A stretch of 64,000 bases of DNA from the NCBI GenBank assembly GCA_002733135.1, contig NVUJ01000005.1, positions 1 to 64,000 of the forward strand, in the 5' to 3' direction. Of the stretch, positions 8,143-20,110 are shown in pieces; within the stretch, counting starts at the first letter, position 1; each line of letters begins with the position of its first letter. The notes under the pieces were generated by a model. That model was given only the letters and a program-made list of their open reading frames with translations, ran no database searches and was not told the DNA's origin. The position numbers and the translations under genes are program-made. Source of the DNA: Cycloclasticus sp. (lineage in GTDB: Bacteria > Pseudomonadota > Gammaproteobacteria > Methylococcales > Cycloclasticaceae).

Positions 8143-9243
8143 ATGAAATTAAATATTAATAAAGAAGATTTACTTGAACCATTAACTAAAGTATTTGGTG
8201 TTATAGAACGAAGACAAACGCTACCTATTTTATCTAATGTGTATTTTTCACTTGATCGGGGTATTTTGAAATTAGCAGGCACTGATCTTGAGGTCCAAGT
8301 CGCTGTCGAAACCCCTATAAATTGTCAAGAAAGCTTTAAAACCACCATTCCCGGACGAAAATTATTGGATATTTGTCGTTCTTTACCGGATAACTCGACA
8401 GTTTCATTAAACTTTTCTAATGATGAGGTTGTTATTAGGGCGGGCAAGGGCCGTTTCAAATTACGTACGCTTTCTGCCGCAGAATACCCTTTATTTGATG
8501 AGCTAAATTACATAGACGATATTAGTATTGAACAAGGGGTTCTCTCAAAAACATTTAGTAAAACCGTTTTTTGTATGGCACAACAAGATGTTCGTTACTA
8601 CTTAAATGGTTTAATGATGGAAGTAGAGGAAGGCACCTTGCAGACAGTTGCTTCAGATGGCCATCGCTTGGCTTTTTCAAAAAAGCCTCTAGAGGACGAA
8701 TCCAAATCGATAAGCCAAGTCATAATTCCAAGAAAAGCCGCCCACGAAGTGTTACGGCTGCTAGAAAAAACGGAAGGGAAAATAGACATTAATGTCGGAA
8801 AAAACAACATTAAATTTACGTTAGGCGATGTTCAACTTAATACAAAGCTAATTGATGGCAGGTTTCCAAATTTTAAAAACGTAGTGCCTGATGAAAGCAA
8901 ACACAGCCTTATTATTGAAAAACAATCCTTTAAGTCGGCTTTATCAAGGGTATCTATTTTATCTAACGAAAAATATAAAGGAATAAGGCTGGATTTATCT
9001 GAACAGCTTTTGACGATTAATGCTAACAACCCTGAGCAAGACGAGGCAGAGGAAACATTAACGGTTGATTTTAACGGCGAAGAAATGAGTATGGGGTTTA
9101 ATTCAAGCTACCTAATGGACGCATTAAACGTTATTGAGTCAGACAAGGTGCGAATTTCCTTCACTGACACCAATAGCAGCTGCTTGCTTGAGGATCCAAA
9201 CGATACAAGCAGCCGGTTTGTCATTATGCCTATGCGCATCTAA
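8143..9243 (+). CDS. dnaN: DNA polymerase III beta subunit (sliding clamp)
   Basis: 366 aa; full-length clamp, C-terminal VIMPMRI, dnaA-dnaN-recF synteny. Confidence 0.99.
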   Translation: MKLNINKEDLLEPLTKVFGVIERRQTLPILSNVYFSLDRGILKLAGTDLEVQVAVETPINCQESFKTTIPGRKLLDICRSLPDNSTVSLNFSNDEVVIRAGKGRFKLRTLSAAEYPLFDELNYIDDISIEQGVLSKTFSKTVFCMAQQDVRYYLNGLMMEVEEGTLQTVASDGHRLAFSKKPLEDESKSISQVIIPRKAAHEVLRLLEKTEGKIDINVGKNNIKFTLGDVQLNTKLIDGRFPNFKNVVPDESKHSLIIEKQSFKSALSRVSILSNEKYKGIRLDLSEQLLTINANNPEQDEAEETLTVDFNGEEMSMGFNSSYLMDALNVIESDKVRISFTDTNSSCLLEDPNDTSSRFVIMPMRI

Positions 9244-9266
9244 AAACCCAACAATGGCGGTTTAGA

Positions 9267-10349
9267 ATGTCCGTATCGGAGATACACATTAAAGATGTTA
9301 GGAATATTCAAAACATCAATATTCAGCCATCCGCTAAATTAAATATTATCGTTGGCCCAAATGGCAGCGGAAAAACAACACTATTAGAAGCTATATATTT
9401 ACTAGGCAGGGCTCGCTCATTTAGAACACAAAACATAAAAAAAATAATTACCCATGAAGCAGACCACCTGATTGTGTATGCGAAACTAGACTCTCCAAAC
9501 GGCATAAGTAACAAAATAGCTATAAAAAAAGATCAAAACGACACAACGATTAGAGTAAATGGAAAAACAGAGAAGAGAGCGTCGGAGCTATCTCGCTATC
9601 TACACACGCATTTAATTCGACCAGAGTCGCAAACGCTTTTAGAAAGGGGGTCAAGCGCAAGAAGGTCGTTTATTGATTGGGGAGTGTTTCACGTGAAACA
9701 TGAGTTTTTAGACGCGTCTAAAAAATACACACAACTACTTAAACAAAGAAACAAACTACTTAAATCAAAGCAACTAGATACACTACATGTATGGAATAAA
9801 AAATTTGCTGAATACGGTATAATAGTGAGCAAAGAAAGGGCCCTTTATGTGTACCATCTTGAAAAGGAGCTTAAGCAAATTGCCAAACTCCTTATTGGCA
9901 CAGAAGACATAGTAGTTGATTACGTTAAAGGTTGGGAGCAGGCGCTGTCTTTAGGCGACGCGCTAATTAAAAATAGAGCCCGAGACGTTCAATACGGGTT
10001 TACTACAGTAGGCGCGCATAAATCAGATATTCGCGTGTTGATTGAAGATAAAAAAGCCCAGGACTTTTTGTCTAGAGGGCAAATGAAGCTCTTGGTTATT
10101 TCTTTATATTTAGCACAAATAAAGATAATGAGCGCCCAGAAAGACAAATCGGTTTGTGTTTTATTGGATGATTTGGCGGCAGAGCTAGATAGAGATAACT
10201 TTAAAAAAGTGATGTCGTTTGTTGTAAGTTTAGGCATACAGGTTTTTATTACAACAACGCAAGAAAATCTATTTTTAGATTTTATGGAATTAAATGAATC
10301 AAGAGTGTTTCACGTGGAACATGGCTGTATTCAAAAAGGGGAAACTTAA
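9267..10349 (+). CDS. recF: DNA replication/repair protein RecF
   Basis: GPNGSGKTTLLEAIYLLGRARSFR Walker A; LLDDLAAELD Walker B. Confidence 0.98.
   Translation: MSVSEIHIKDVRNIQNINIQPSAKLNIIVGPNGSGKTTLLEAIYLLGRARSFRTQNIKKIITHEADHLIVYAKLDSPNGISNKIAIKKDQNDTTIRVNGKTEKRASELSRYLHTHLIRPESQTLLERGSSARRSFIDWGVFHVKHEFLDASKKYTQLLKQRNKLLKSKQLDTLHVWNKKFAEYGIIVSKERALYVYHLEKELKQIAKLLIGTEDIVVDYVKGWEQALSLGDALIKNRARDVQYGFTTVGAHKSDIRVLIEDKKAQDFLSRGQMKLLVISLYLAQIKIMSAQKDKSVCVLLDDLAAELDRDNFKKVMSFVVSLGIQVFITTTQENLFLDFMELNESRVFHVEHGCIQKGET
9685..9700. promoter_or_regulatory. parS centromere site 1 (inside recF)
   Basis: Perfect 16-bp palindrome TGTTTCACGTGAAACA. Confidence 0.9.
10306..10321. promoter_or_regulatory. 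parS-like centromere site 2 (inside recF)
   Basis: TGTTTCACGTGGAACA, one mismatch to the palindromic consensus. Confidence 0.8.
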
Positions 10350-12767
<2,418 letters not shown>

Positions 12768-12772
12768 AAACG

Positions 12773-13138
12773 ATGAATAATGAAGAAATATTAAAACAAG
12801 AAAACATTGTTATCTTAGACGATGGGCTTAGGGTGGACAGGAAGGAGTATAAACTTAGTGATATAGAGTCTCTTTATATTGGCGAGCAAAATCCAGCTCG
12901 AGATAGAGCTTATGTGTTTATCGCCGTGGGTATCATTTTAATGGTTTTAACATCACGCTGGTTTTTTGCAGGCGGCGTCGTTTCAATTTTAGCGGGTATC
13001 GTCACTTTTTTTGATTCAAGAAGAAAGTATACGATTATTTTAAAAACGAAAGATTTTGAAAAAGCTATTGTCGCTAGCTATGATTTGAAAAAAATTAAGA
13101 TAATTGAAGCGGAAATAAGGAAAAAAACGGCGCCCTGA
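12773..13138 (+). CDS. Small membrane protein, DUF6232-like
   Basis: 121 aa with central hydrophobic hairpin; family assignment from recall of sequence pattern. Confidence 0.55.
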   Translation: MNNEEILKQENIVILDDGLRVDRKEYKLSDIESLYIGEQNPARDRAYVFIAVGIILMVLTSRWFFAGGVVSILAGIVTFFDSRRKYTIILKTKDFEKAIVASYDLKKIKIIEAEIRKKTAP

Positions 13139-13146
13139 GGTCCTTT

Positions 13147-13896
13147 TTAAGAAGGTTTTTGAGTTATCTCATCCATCTGCCCTTCAATCCAGCTTTCTGC
13201 TTTCTGATTAAGCTCACGCGCCGAAATAGCTTTGCTATCAATCATTTCACCAATTCGCACCTGAATAGTTCCTGGGTATTTAATAAATGCCTTCCGTCTC
13301 CAGAACTCCCCCGCATTGTGGGCAACAGGAATAACGGGGTAACCCGACTTTTCAGCTAACAGTGCGCCGCCCACCATGTACTTGCCTTTTTTACCCGGTG
13401 CAATGCGCGTGCCCTCAGGAAAAATAACCACCCAACGACCAGATTCTAAACGCTCGCTTCCTTGCTTAATAATTTGCCTAAATGACTTACTTTTTTTAGA
13501 GCGATCGATAGCAATAGGCTGAATTAATGCAAGTGCCCAGCCAAATAAAGGAATCCAAAGTAATTCACGTTTTAATACCCAGCACTGTTCCGGAAATAGA
13601 ACTTGTAAAGCAAAGGTTTCCCAAGCCGATTGATGCTTACAAAAAATTATGCCATTGCCTTTTATGTTTTCAGAGCCCGTCACTTCAAAACCCAAGTTAC
13701 AAATAAACTTTAGGCCTTTAATAACCAATTTGGCCCAAGCGCTAGCGATGCCGTATCGAACACTATAAGAAAAGGGAAAAGACAATAAGACGAGCGGAGC
13801 AAAAATGAATAATGTAACGACCTGAAAGGCAAAGAATATAACGGAGCGTAAACCTAATATAAAATGGTTATGTGAGGATGGACTTGACTGCGTCAT
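13147..13896 (-). CDS. plsC: 1-acyl-sn-glycerol-3-phosphate acyltransferase
   Basis: FCKHQSAWET (HX4D-like) and FPEGTR motifs. Confidence 0.9.
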   Translation of the reverse strand: MTQSSPSSHNHFILGLRSVIFFAFQVVTLFIFAPLVLLSFPFSYSVRYGIASAWAKLVIKGLKFICNLGFEVTGSENIKGNGIIFCKHQSAWETFALQVLFPEQCWVLKRELLWIPLFGWALALIQPIAIDRSKKSKSFRQIIKQGSERLESGRWVVIFPEGTRIAPGKKGKYMVGGALLAEKSGYPVIPVAHNAGEFWRRKAFIKYPGTIQVRIGEMIDSKAISARELNQKAESWIEGQMDEITQKPS

Positions 13897-14419
13897 ATAA
13901 GTTCTCGAAGGTTGGAAGGTTAAGATTCGGGTTGTCGTGTTGGGTTTTTTTACCGTTGCCGGTTAATACTAACATGGGCTTTGCGCCTACAAGAATTGCG
14001 GAATCTAGGTCACGTAAGCTATCGCCAATAACAATAGATTGGTTTAAGGCGATATCATTTGTATCAGCAAGGCTAGTCAATAAGCCTGCTTTTGGTTTAC
14101 GGCAATCACAGTTATCGTCAGGCGAATGGGGGCAAAAGGCAATATCAGTAATGAAGCCACCTGCTAGATCAACTAAGCCAAGCATTTTTTGATGCATGGC
14201 CTTTAAGGTTTCTACAGAGTAATAACCACGGCTTATACCCGATTGGTTAGTGGCAACAAACACCCGATACCCCGATTTATGTAATAAGGCGATTGCCTCA
14301 ATGCTACTTTCAATGGGTATCCATTCATCAATGGTCTTAACGTATTCGTCGCTATCTAAATTAATAACGCCATCGCGGTCTAAAATAATATCAGTTTTAA
14401 AGTGTGCGTCAAAAGTCAT
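13868..14419 (-). CDS. gmhB: D-glycero-beta-D-manno-heptose 1,7-bisphosphate 7-phosphatase
   Basis: LDRDGVIN, NQSGISRGY, CPHSPDDNCDCRKPK HAD phosphatase motifs. Confidence 0.93.
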   Translation of the reverse strand: MTFDAHFKTDIILDRDGVINLDSDEYVKTIDEWIPIESSIEAIALLHKSGYRVFVATNQSGISRGYYSVETLKAMHQKMLGLVDLAGGFITDIAFCPHSPDDNCDCRKPKAGLLTSLADTNDIALNQSIVIGDSLRDLDSAILVGAKPMLVLTGNGKKTQHDNPNLNLPTFENLYDAVKSILT

Positions 14420-16486
14420 CTATATCATTGATATATCGGCTATTTTTATAAAGTTGGAATGAATATGAGACAGCAAGGCAAGCCGAGAATTTTTAAGTTT
14501 TTCATCTTCAGCCATAATAAATACATGCTCAAAGAAATCGTCGATGGGGCTTTTAAGTATCGATAATTGTTTGAGTGCGTTTATATACTCGCGCTGTTCA
14601 ATCAAGGGAGCAACCGTACTTTCAACAACTTTTAATTGCTTATGAAGTTCAAGTTCCTGACTATCTACTAACAACGACGCATCGAACTGATCAGAAACAT
14701 CGTCGGGCGCTTTCTTTAAAAGGTTTTGAATGCGCTTGTTTGCCGCACCTAAGCTGGTTGCTTCTTCAAGTTCGGAAAATTGCTTAACAGCTTCAAGGCG
14801 ACTGATAAAATCGACGGGTTCAGAGCAGCCCACGCTAGCGACGGCGGCAAATTGTTCTGCACTAAAGCCATTGCTTAAACAAAAACCCTTTAGCCGATCA
14901 ATCATGAAGCTAAATACCAGCAACTTGGTGTTATTTACGTCGAACGTGTGGCTAAAAGTGGCACATGAAGTTGAAATGAGTTTTTTCAAGTCGAGCGACA
15001 AATCATTTTCAATGATGATACGCAAAATGCCTAAGCTGGCTCTTCTAAGGGCAAAGGGGTCCTTATCGCCTGTGGGTAATAAACCAATGCTAAAAATACC
15101 TACAACTGAATCCAGCTTGTCGGATAGAGCGAGAACCTGACCTGTTTGCGTGGCCGGTAAAGCGCCGCCTGAATGCTTAGGTAAATATTGCTCCTCAATA
15201 GCCGTAGCAACTTCTTGAGGCTCGTTGTTTTCGTTTGCGTAGTACCGCCCAATAACACCTTGTAAGCTGGCAAATTCACCAACCATTTCCGTCACAAGGT
15301 CGGTTTTCGAAAGCTCTGCTGCACGCGCGGCCATTGAAGCATCGTAACCAAGTTGTTCGGCAAGTTGACTTGAAAGCGCCATAACACGGCGAGTTTTGTC
15401 ACCGATGGAACCTAATTTATGTTGAAACACAACGTTATCTAGCGATGATATGCGATCTGCTAAAGAGGTTTTGGTATCTTGTTGCCAGAAAAATTCAGCG
15501 TCGGCCAATCGTGGGCGAATAACGCGCTCGTTACCGTGACTAACAGAGGCGGGGTTGCTACTGTCTATGTTGCTAATGGTGATAAAGAAAGGCAGTAAGT
15601 CACCATTGTTATCTAACACAGGAAAGTACTTCTGGTTTATCTGCATCGTCGTGATGAGAACTTCTTTCGGTAAGGCCAAAAAGTGTTCGTCAAAACTACC
15701 CGTTACCGCAACAGGGTATTCAACTAAGGCGGTAATTTCGTCTAATAAGCTAGGTTCAATGTGCGCTAAGCCGTTAACGGCAGAAGCGGCTTTGATAGCC
15801 TGTTCTTCAATTTGAGACTTACGCTCTTCAAAACTCGCAATAACGTAGGCAGATTTAAGTTGCTGACTGTAGTCACTCGCAGAGCGGATAGTAATGGCTT
15901 CCCGCGCATGAAAACGATGGCCAAAAGAGGTGTTTGATGTGGCAACGCCTAAAAACGTCGTGTTTATTATCTCATCACCAAACAATAATACAGCTGAGTG
16001 AACAGGCCTTACAAAGGCAACGTTAGAATCACCCCAGCGCATTCGTTTAGCAATGGGTAGGCGGTTGAGTGCTTTGTCGATAATAGCGGGAATAAGTTCT
16101 TCCGCAGGTAGGCCTTTTTCCAATTTGTTATAACTAAGCCACTCGCCTTTATCGGTTTTAAGTGTGCTTAATTCCGCAAACTCAGCGCCACAGCCACGAG
16201 CAAAACCCATAGCGGCTTTACTGGGGTTGCCCTCTTTATCGTAAGCGGCAGCAACGGCTGGCCCGCGTTTTTCAACTTGGGTATCTTCTTGAGCGGTTTG
16301 CACCGTTTCTATCCAAATAGCTAAGCGTCGTGGCGTTGCATAGGTGTGCGTAGTCGAAAAATTAAGATTGGCTTCACTAAGCCCTTCAGTAATACCGTTC
16401 AACAAATGGTCGCGTAAGGTTTTAAGTGTGGTGGGTGGTAGCTCTTCGCAGCCCAGTTCAAAAAACAGGTCTTTTGTGGCCGCCAT
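14420..16486 (-). CDS. glyS: Glycine--tRNA ligase beta subunit
   Basis: 688 aa; FELGCEELPP N-terminus; DPFALRR. Confidence 0.98.
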   Translation of the reverse strand: MAATKDLFFELGCEELPPTTLKTLRDHLLNGITEGLSEANLNFSTTHTYATPRRLAIWIETVQTAQEDTQVEKRGPAVAAAYDKEGNPSKAAMGFARGCGAEFAELSTLKTDKGEWLSYNKLEKGLPAEELIPAIIDKALNRLPIAKRMRWGDSNVAFVRPVHSAVLLFGDEIINTTFLGVATSNTSFGHRFHAREAITIRSASDYSQQLKSAYVIASFEERKSQIEEQAIKAASAVNGLAHIEPSLLDEITALVEYPVAVTGSFDEHFLALPKEVLITTMQINQKYFPVLDNNGDLLPFFITISNIDSSNPASVSHGNERVIRPRLADAEFFWQQDTKTSLADRISSLDNVVFQHKLGSIGDKTRRVMALSSQLAEQLGYDASMAARAAELSKTDLVTEMVGEFASLQGVIGRYYANENNEPQEVATAIEEQYLPKHSGGALPATQTGQVLALSDKLDSVVGIFSIGLLPTGDKDPFALRRASLGILRIIIENDLSLDLKKLISTSCATFSHTFDVNNTKLLVFSFMIDRLKGFCLSNGFSAEQFAAVASVGCSEPVDFISRLEAVKQFSELEEATSLGAANKRIQNLLKKAPDDVSDQFDASLLVDSQELELHKQLKVVESTVAPLIEQREYINALKQLSILKSPIDDFFEHVFIMAEDEKLKNSRLALLSHIHSNFIKIADISMI

Positions 16487-17403
16487 TATGATGCCTCCCT
16501 GTTGTTTAACATGGGGAAGCCGAGCTCCTCGCGAGAGGCGTAATACGTTTCAGCCACCATTTTAGATAAGCTACGAACACGAAGTATAAAGCGCTGGCGT
16601 TCAGTAACAGAAATGGCGTGGCGAGCATCGAGCAAGTTAAATGTGTGGGATGCTTTTAGAACTTGTTCATAAGCAGGTAAGGCCAAGCCTTTTTCAATCA
16701 ATAAGTTACAAGCCGCTTCACACTCATCAAACTGTTTAAACATATGGTCAATATTAGCGTGGTCAAAGTTAAATTCAGATTGTTCGACTTCATTTTGGTG
16801 AAATACATCACCGTACGTCACGGGGCCATTTTTAGTATTGGCCCACACAAGATCGTACACACTTTCAACGCCTTGAATGTACATGGCAATGCGCTCAAGC
16901 CCGTAGGTAATTTCACCACTCACGGGTTTGCAATCTAAACCGCCAACCTGTTGGAAGTAGGTGAACTGCGTCACTTCCATGCCGTTTAGCCAAACTTCCC
17001 AGCCGAGTCCCCATGCACCGAGAGTTGGTGATTCCCAGTTGTCTTCAACAAAGCGAATATCGTGCTCCAGCATATCTAAACCAAGGTGCGTCAAAGAATT
17101 TAGGTATAAGTCTTGAATATCTATTGGAGACGGCTTAATCAATACTTGAAATTGGTAGTAATGCTGCAATCGATTAGGGTTTTCACCGAAACGACCATCC
17201 GTCGGGCGGCGCGAAGGCTGTACATAGGCAGTCGCCCAAGGCTCGGGGCCTATCGCACGTAAAAAAGTGGCTGGGTGAAAAGTTCCAGCGCCGACTTCAA
17301 GGTCTAATGGTTGCAGAATGACGCACCCTTGGTCAGCCCAATATTCTTGCAACGCAAGGATAAGGCCCTGGAATGTTTGTAGGTCTTGATTCGATTTTGA
17401 CAC
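16486..17403 (-). CDS. glyQ: Glycine--tRNA ligase alpha subunit
   Basis: 305 aa; [39 protein letters not shown]. Confidence 0.99.
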   Translation of the reverse strand: MSKSNQDLQTFQGLILALQEYWADQGCVILQPLDLEVGAGTFHPATFLRAIGPEPWATAYVQPSRRPTDGRFGENPNRLQHYYQFQVLIKPSPIDIQDLYLNSLTHLGLDMLEHDIRFVEDNWESPTLGAWGLGWEVWLNGMEVTQFTYFQQVGGLDCKPVSGEITYGLERIAMYIQGVESVYDLVWANTKNGPVTYGDVFHQNEVEQSEFNFDHANIDHMFKQFDECEAACNLLIEKGLALPAYEQVLKASHTFNLLDARHAISVTERQRFILRVRSLSKMVAETYYASREELGFPMLNNREAS

Positions 17404-17514
17404 GTTAAATTTGACAGTAAACTAAATAAACGTGAAGTATATCTAATAAGCCTGCATATATCATTAAAAGCCTATCCGGTATAATGCGCTAAATTAACGG
17501 TTTAATTGAGAATT

Positions 17515-18558
17515 ATGGCAACACAACGCAAAGCAGTCGCGCTGATATCAGGCGGCTTAGATTCATTATTAGCAGCAAAAGTTATGCTGGAACAGGGTAT
17601 TCACGTAGAAGGTATCAACTTTTACACGGGTTTTTGTGTGGAAGGGCATACGCATGCGATTCGCAAAAAAGACAAGGCCAAGCCGAAGCGTAATAATGCG
17701 TTGTGGAGCGCTGAACAATTAGGCATTAAGCTGCACATCATTGATGTTATTGAAGAATATAAGGACGTGTTGATTAACCCGAAGCACGGTTACGGGCAAA
17801 ACATGAACCCGTGTTTAGACTGTAAAGTGTTTATGGTGGGTAAAGCCAAAGAATGGGCAGACGAGAATGGCTTTGATTTTATTATTACCGGCGAGGTGAT
17901 TGGGCAACGCCCGATGTCGCAACGTAAAGAGACGATGCCGGTTATTTCAAGAGAGTCGGGTGCGGATGACCGTTTATTAAGACCGCTATGTGCGCAAAAC
18001 TTGCCTGAAACATTGCCAGAAAAAGAAGGCTGGGTAAATCGCGATGAGTTATACGGTTTTAGTGGCCGTACGCGTAAGCCACAAATGGCGTTGGCTGAAA
18101 AGTTTGGTTTTGTTGATTATGCGCAACCCGCCGGTGGTTGCTGCTTTTTAACGGATAAAGCGTATTCGGTTAAGTTGACAGACCTGTGGGCCTCACGCGG
18201 AAAAAAAGAATATGAAATTGATGACATTATGTTGTTAAAAGTGGGCCGACACTTTCGCCCTAAGCCGCATTTCAAATTGATTGTTGCGCGTGAGGAAGGT
18301 GAGAATAACTTCTTGCAGGGCTACAGAAAACAATTTATCACCTTAAGAACGATGAGCCACAAAGGCCCGTTAACTTTATTGGATGGGACGATAGAAGACG
18401 ATGATTTAGAATTGGCCGCAAAAATTGTGGCGCGTTTTAGCCAAGGGCGTGATGCTGATACCGTGGATGTTGAAGTCGCTGAATTAGGCGAAGTGATTAA
18501 GAACATTAGCGTAAAGCCCTTTGCGGTGGATGAAATTCAAGAGGCTTGGCGGGTATGA
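17515..18558 (+). CDS. Predicted tRNA thiouridylase-like ATP-pyrophosphatase (MnmA/ThiI-superfamily, uncharacterised subfamily)
   Basis: SGGLDSLLA P-loop, NPCLDCK and PAGGCCFLTDK cysteine motifs; start ATG at 17515 preferred over listed TTG. Confidence 0.75.
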   Translation: MATQRKAVALISGGLDSLLAAKVMLEQGIHVEGINFYTGFCVEGHTHAIRKKDKAKPKRNNALWSAEQLGIKLHIIDVIEEYKDVLINPKHGYGQNMNPCLDCKVFMVGKAKEWADENGFDFIITGEVIGQRPMSQRKETMPVISRESGADDRLLRPLCAQNLPETLPEKEGWVNRDELYGFSGRTRKPQMALAEKFGFVDYAQPAGGCCFLTDKAYSVKLTDLWASRGKKEYEIDDIMLLKVGRHFRPKPHFKLIVAREEGENNFLQGYRKQFITLRTMSHKGPLTLLDGTIEDDDLELAAKIVARFSQGRDADTVDVEVAELGEVIKNISVKPFAVDEIQEAWRV

Positions 18559-18779
18559 TAGAGCTGGATGCGCGTCGATTAATGTGCCCCATGCCCGTTA
18601 TAAAGACGCAAGATGCGATTAAAACGATGGTATCTGGCGATAACTTGCGGGTAACGTGTACCGATCCTGGTGTTATGCAGGATATTCCCGCGTGGTGTCG
18701 CATTAATGGCCACACGGTATTAAAAATAGAAGAAATTGACCACGAGTTTATTTTAACGATTGAGGTTGGAAACGACTAA
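18555..18779 (+). CDS. TusA-family sulfurtransferase
   Basis: MIELDARRLMCPMPVIKTQDAIKTM...CTDPG; ATGA overlap with the preceding stop. Confidence 0.88.
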   Translation: MIELDARRLMCPMPVIKTQDAIKTMVSGDNLRVTCTDPGVMQDIPAWCRINGHTVLKIEEIDHEFILTIEVGND

Positions 18780-18783
18780 ATAA

Positions 18784-19926
18784 GTGATGACGCAATCCCC
18801 CGATACAGCGCTTCAAGCCAAGAAAAGCATCACCGTTATTGGTGGCGTGGTGAATTTGGTGCTGTCTATTATGAAGATAGGCTGTGGTTGGTTGGGGCAG
18901 TCGCACGCGCTAATTGCCGATGGCTTTCATTCATTATCAGATTTATTGACGGATGGTTTGGTGTATTTTGCGGCTCATCACGGTAGCCAAGATGCGGATG
19001 AAGACCACCCCTATGGCCACGCACGGTTTGAAACGCTAGCAACGGTCATTTTAGGCGCCATTTTAATTGCGGTTGCAGGGGCGATTGTTTGGGACGCTAT
19101 TTCACGGTTTTTTAATGAGCAATCGTTATCTCATGGTTGGTTAGTGATCGGCGTTGCGGGTATTTCGATCGTTTCAAAAGAAGTGATGTATCACCTGACC
19201 ATGCGGACAGCGATTGAAACCAAGTCGGATTTGTTAAAAGCCAATGCGTGGCATCATAGAAGTGATGCGATTTCATCCTTTGTTGTGCTGATTGGTGTTG
19301 GTTTAGAAATGGCCGGTTATAAATACTTTGATTCCATTGCGGCGTTAATTGTCGGCTTAATGGTGATTAAAATTGGTTTTGACCTTGTGCTAGACGCCAG
19401 CAAAGAATTGGTGGATACGGCGTTAGATGCCGATAAAGTTGACCAAATTAAACAAGTTATTTTGCGTGTCGATGGCGTTAAAGCCCTGCACTTTTTACGC
19501 ACACGCAAAATGGGCGAGGCGGCCTTGGTGGATGTGCATATTCTCGTGTCACCGATGATCAGCGTGTCTGAGGGCCATTTAATCAGTGAAACGGTGCGCT
19601 TATCATTGATTGACCAAATAGATAATATTGGCGAAGTAATGGTGCATATCGACCCTGAAGATGATGAGGTTGTTTCCCCCAGTTTGGCTTTACCGATTAG
19701 AAAAGACCTGTTGATAAAGCTTGATGAGGCGTGGAGCGAGATTGCTGAAAAAGACCAGATTAAACGGGTTAACTTGCATTACCTAGAAGGGAAGGTCGTG
19801 GTTGAGATTGAGTTACCGATACCAAATGTTAAAGACGTTGAGTTGCTCAAACAATTGGCTACAGAGTTTGAAAAGGCGACGCTATCGGTGCCAGTGGTGG
19901 CAAAGGTCAAGGTCTTATTTTCGTAA
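18784..19926 (+). CDS. Cation diffusion facilitator family transporter
   Basis: ALIADGFHSLSDLLTDGLVYFAAHHGS...DEDHPYGHARFETLAT. Confidence 0.93.
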   Translation: MMTQSPDTALQAKKSITVIGGVVNLVLSIMKIGCGWLGQSHALIADGFHSLSDLLTDGLVYFAAHHGSQDADEDHPYGHARFETLATVILGAILIAVAGAIVWDAISRFFNEQSLSHGWLVIGVAGISIVSKEVMYHLTMRTAIETKSDLLKANAWHHRSDAISSFVVLIGVGLEMAGYKYFDSIAALIVGLMVIKIGFDLVLDASKELVDTALDADKVDQIKQVILRVDGVKALHFLRTRKMGEAALVDVHILVSPMISVSEGHLISETVRLSLIDQIDNIGEVMVHIDPEDDEVVSPSLALPIRKDLLIKLDEAWSEIAEKDQIKRVNLHYLEGKVVVEIELPIPNVKDVELLKQLATEFEKATLSVPVVAKVKVLFS

Positions 19927-19931
19927 CGATC

Positions 19932-19976
19932 GCACCAACATGGCACATAAAAGGCTTCGGCGCACCAATACGGTGC
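19932..19976. promoter_or_regulatory. Two NtrC-binding-site-like palindromes upstream of glnA
   Basis: GCACCAACATGGCAC (19932-19946) and GCACCAATACGGTGC (19962-19976), centres 30 bp apart. Confidence 0.75.
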
Positions 19977-20038
19977 TTAAGAAGCAGAAGTAAAACAGTA
20001 TTTAAACAAATAGCCCTTTAAAACAAGGGGTTATATTT

Positions 20039-20054
20039 TGGCATAAAATGTGCA
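20039..20054 (+). promoter_or_regulatory. Sigma54-type promoter of glnA
   Basis: TGGCATAAAATGTGCA with GG and GC elements 12 bp apart. Confidence 0.7.
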
Positions 20055-20110
20055 AAAATTGTCTGGCTAACTTTTTAGAAATTAACATTAAATTAACTTT
20101 AGGAGTAATC

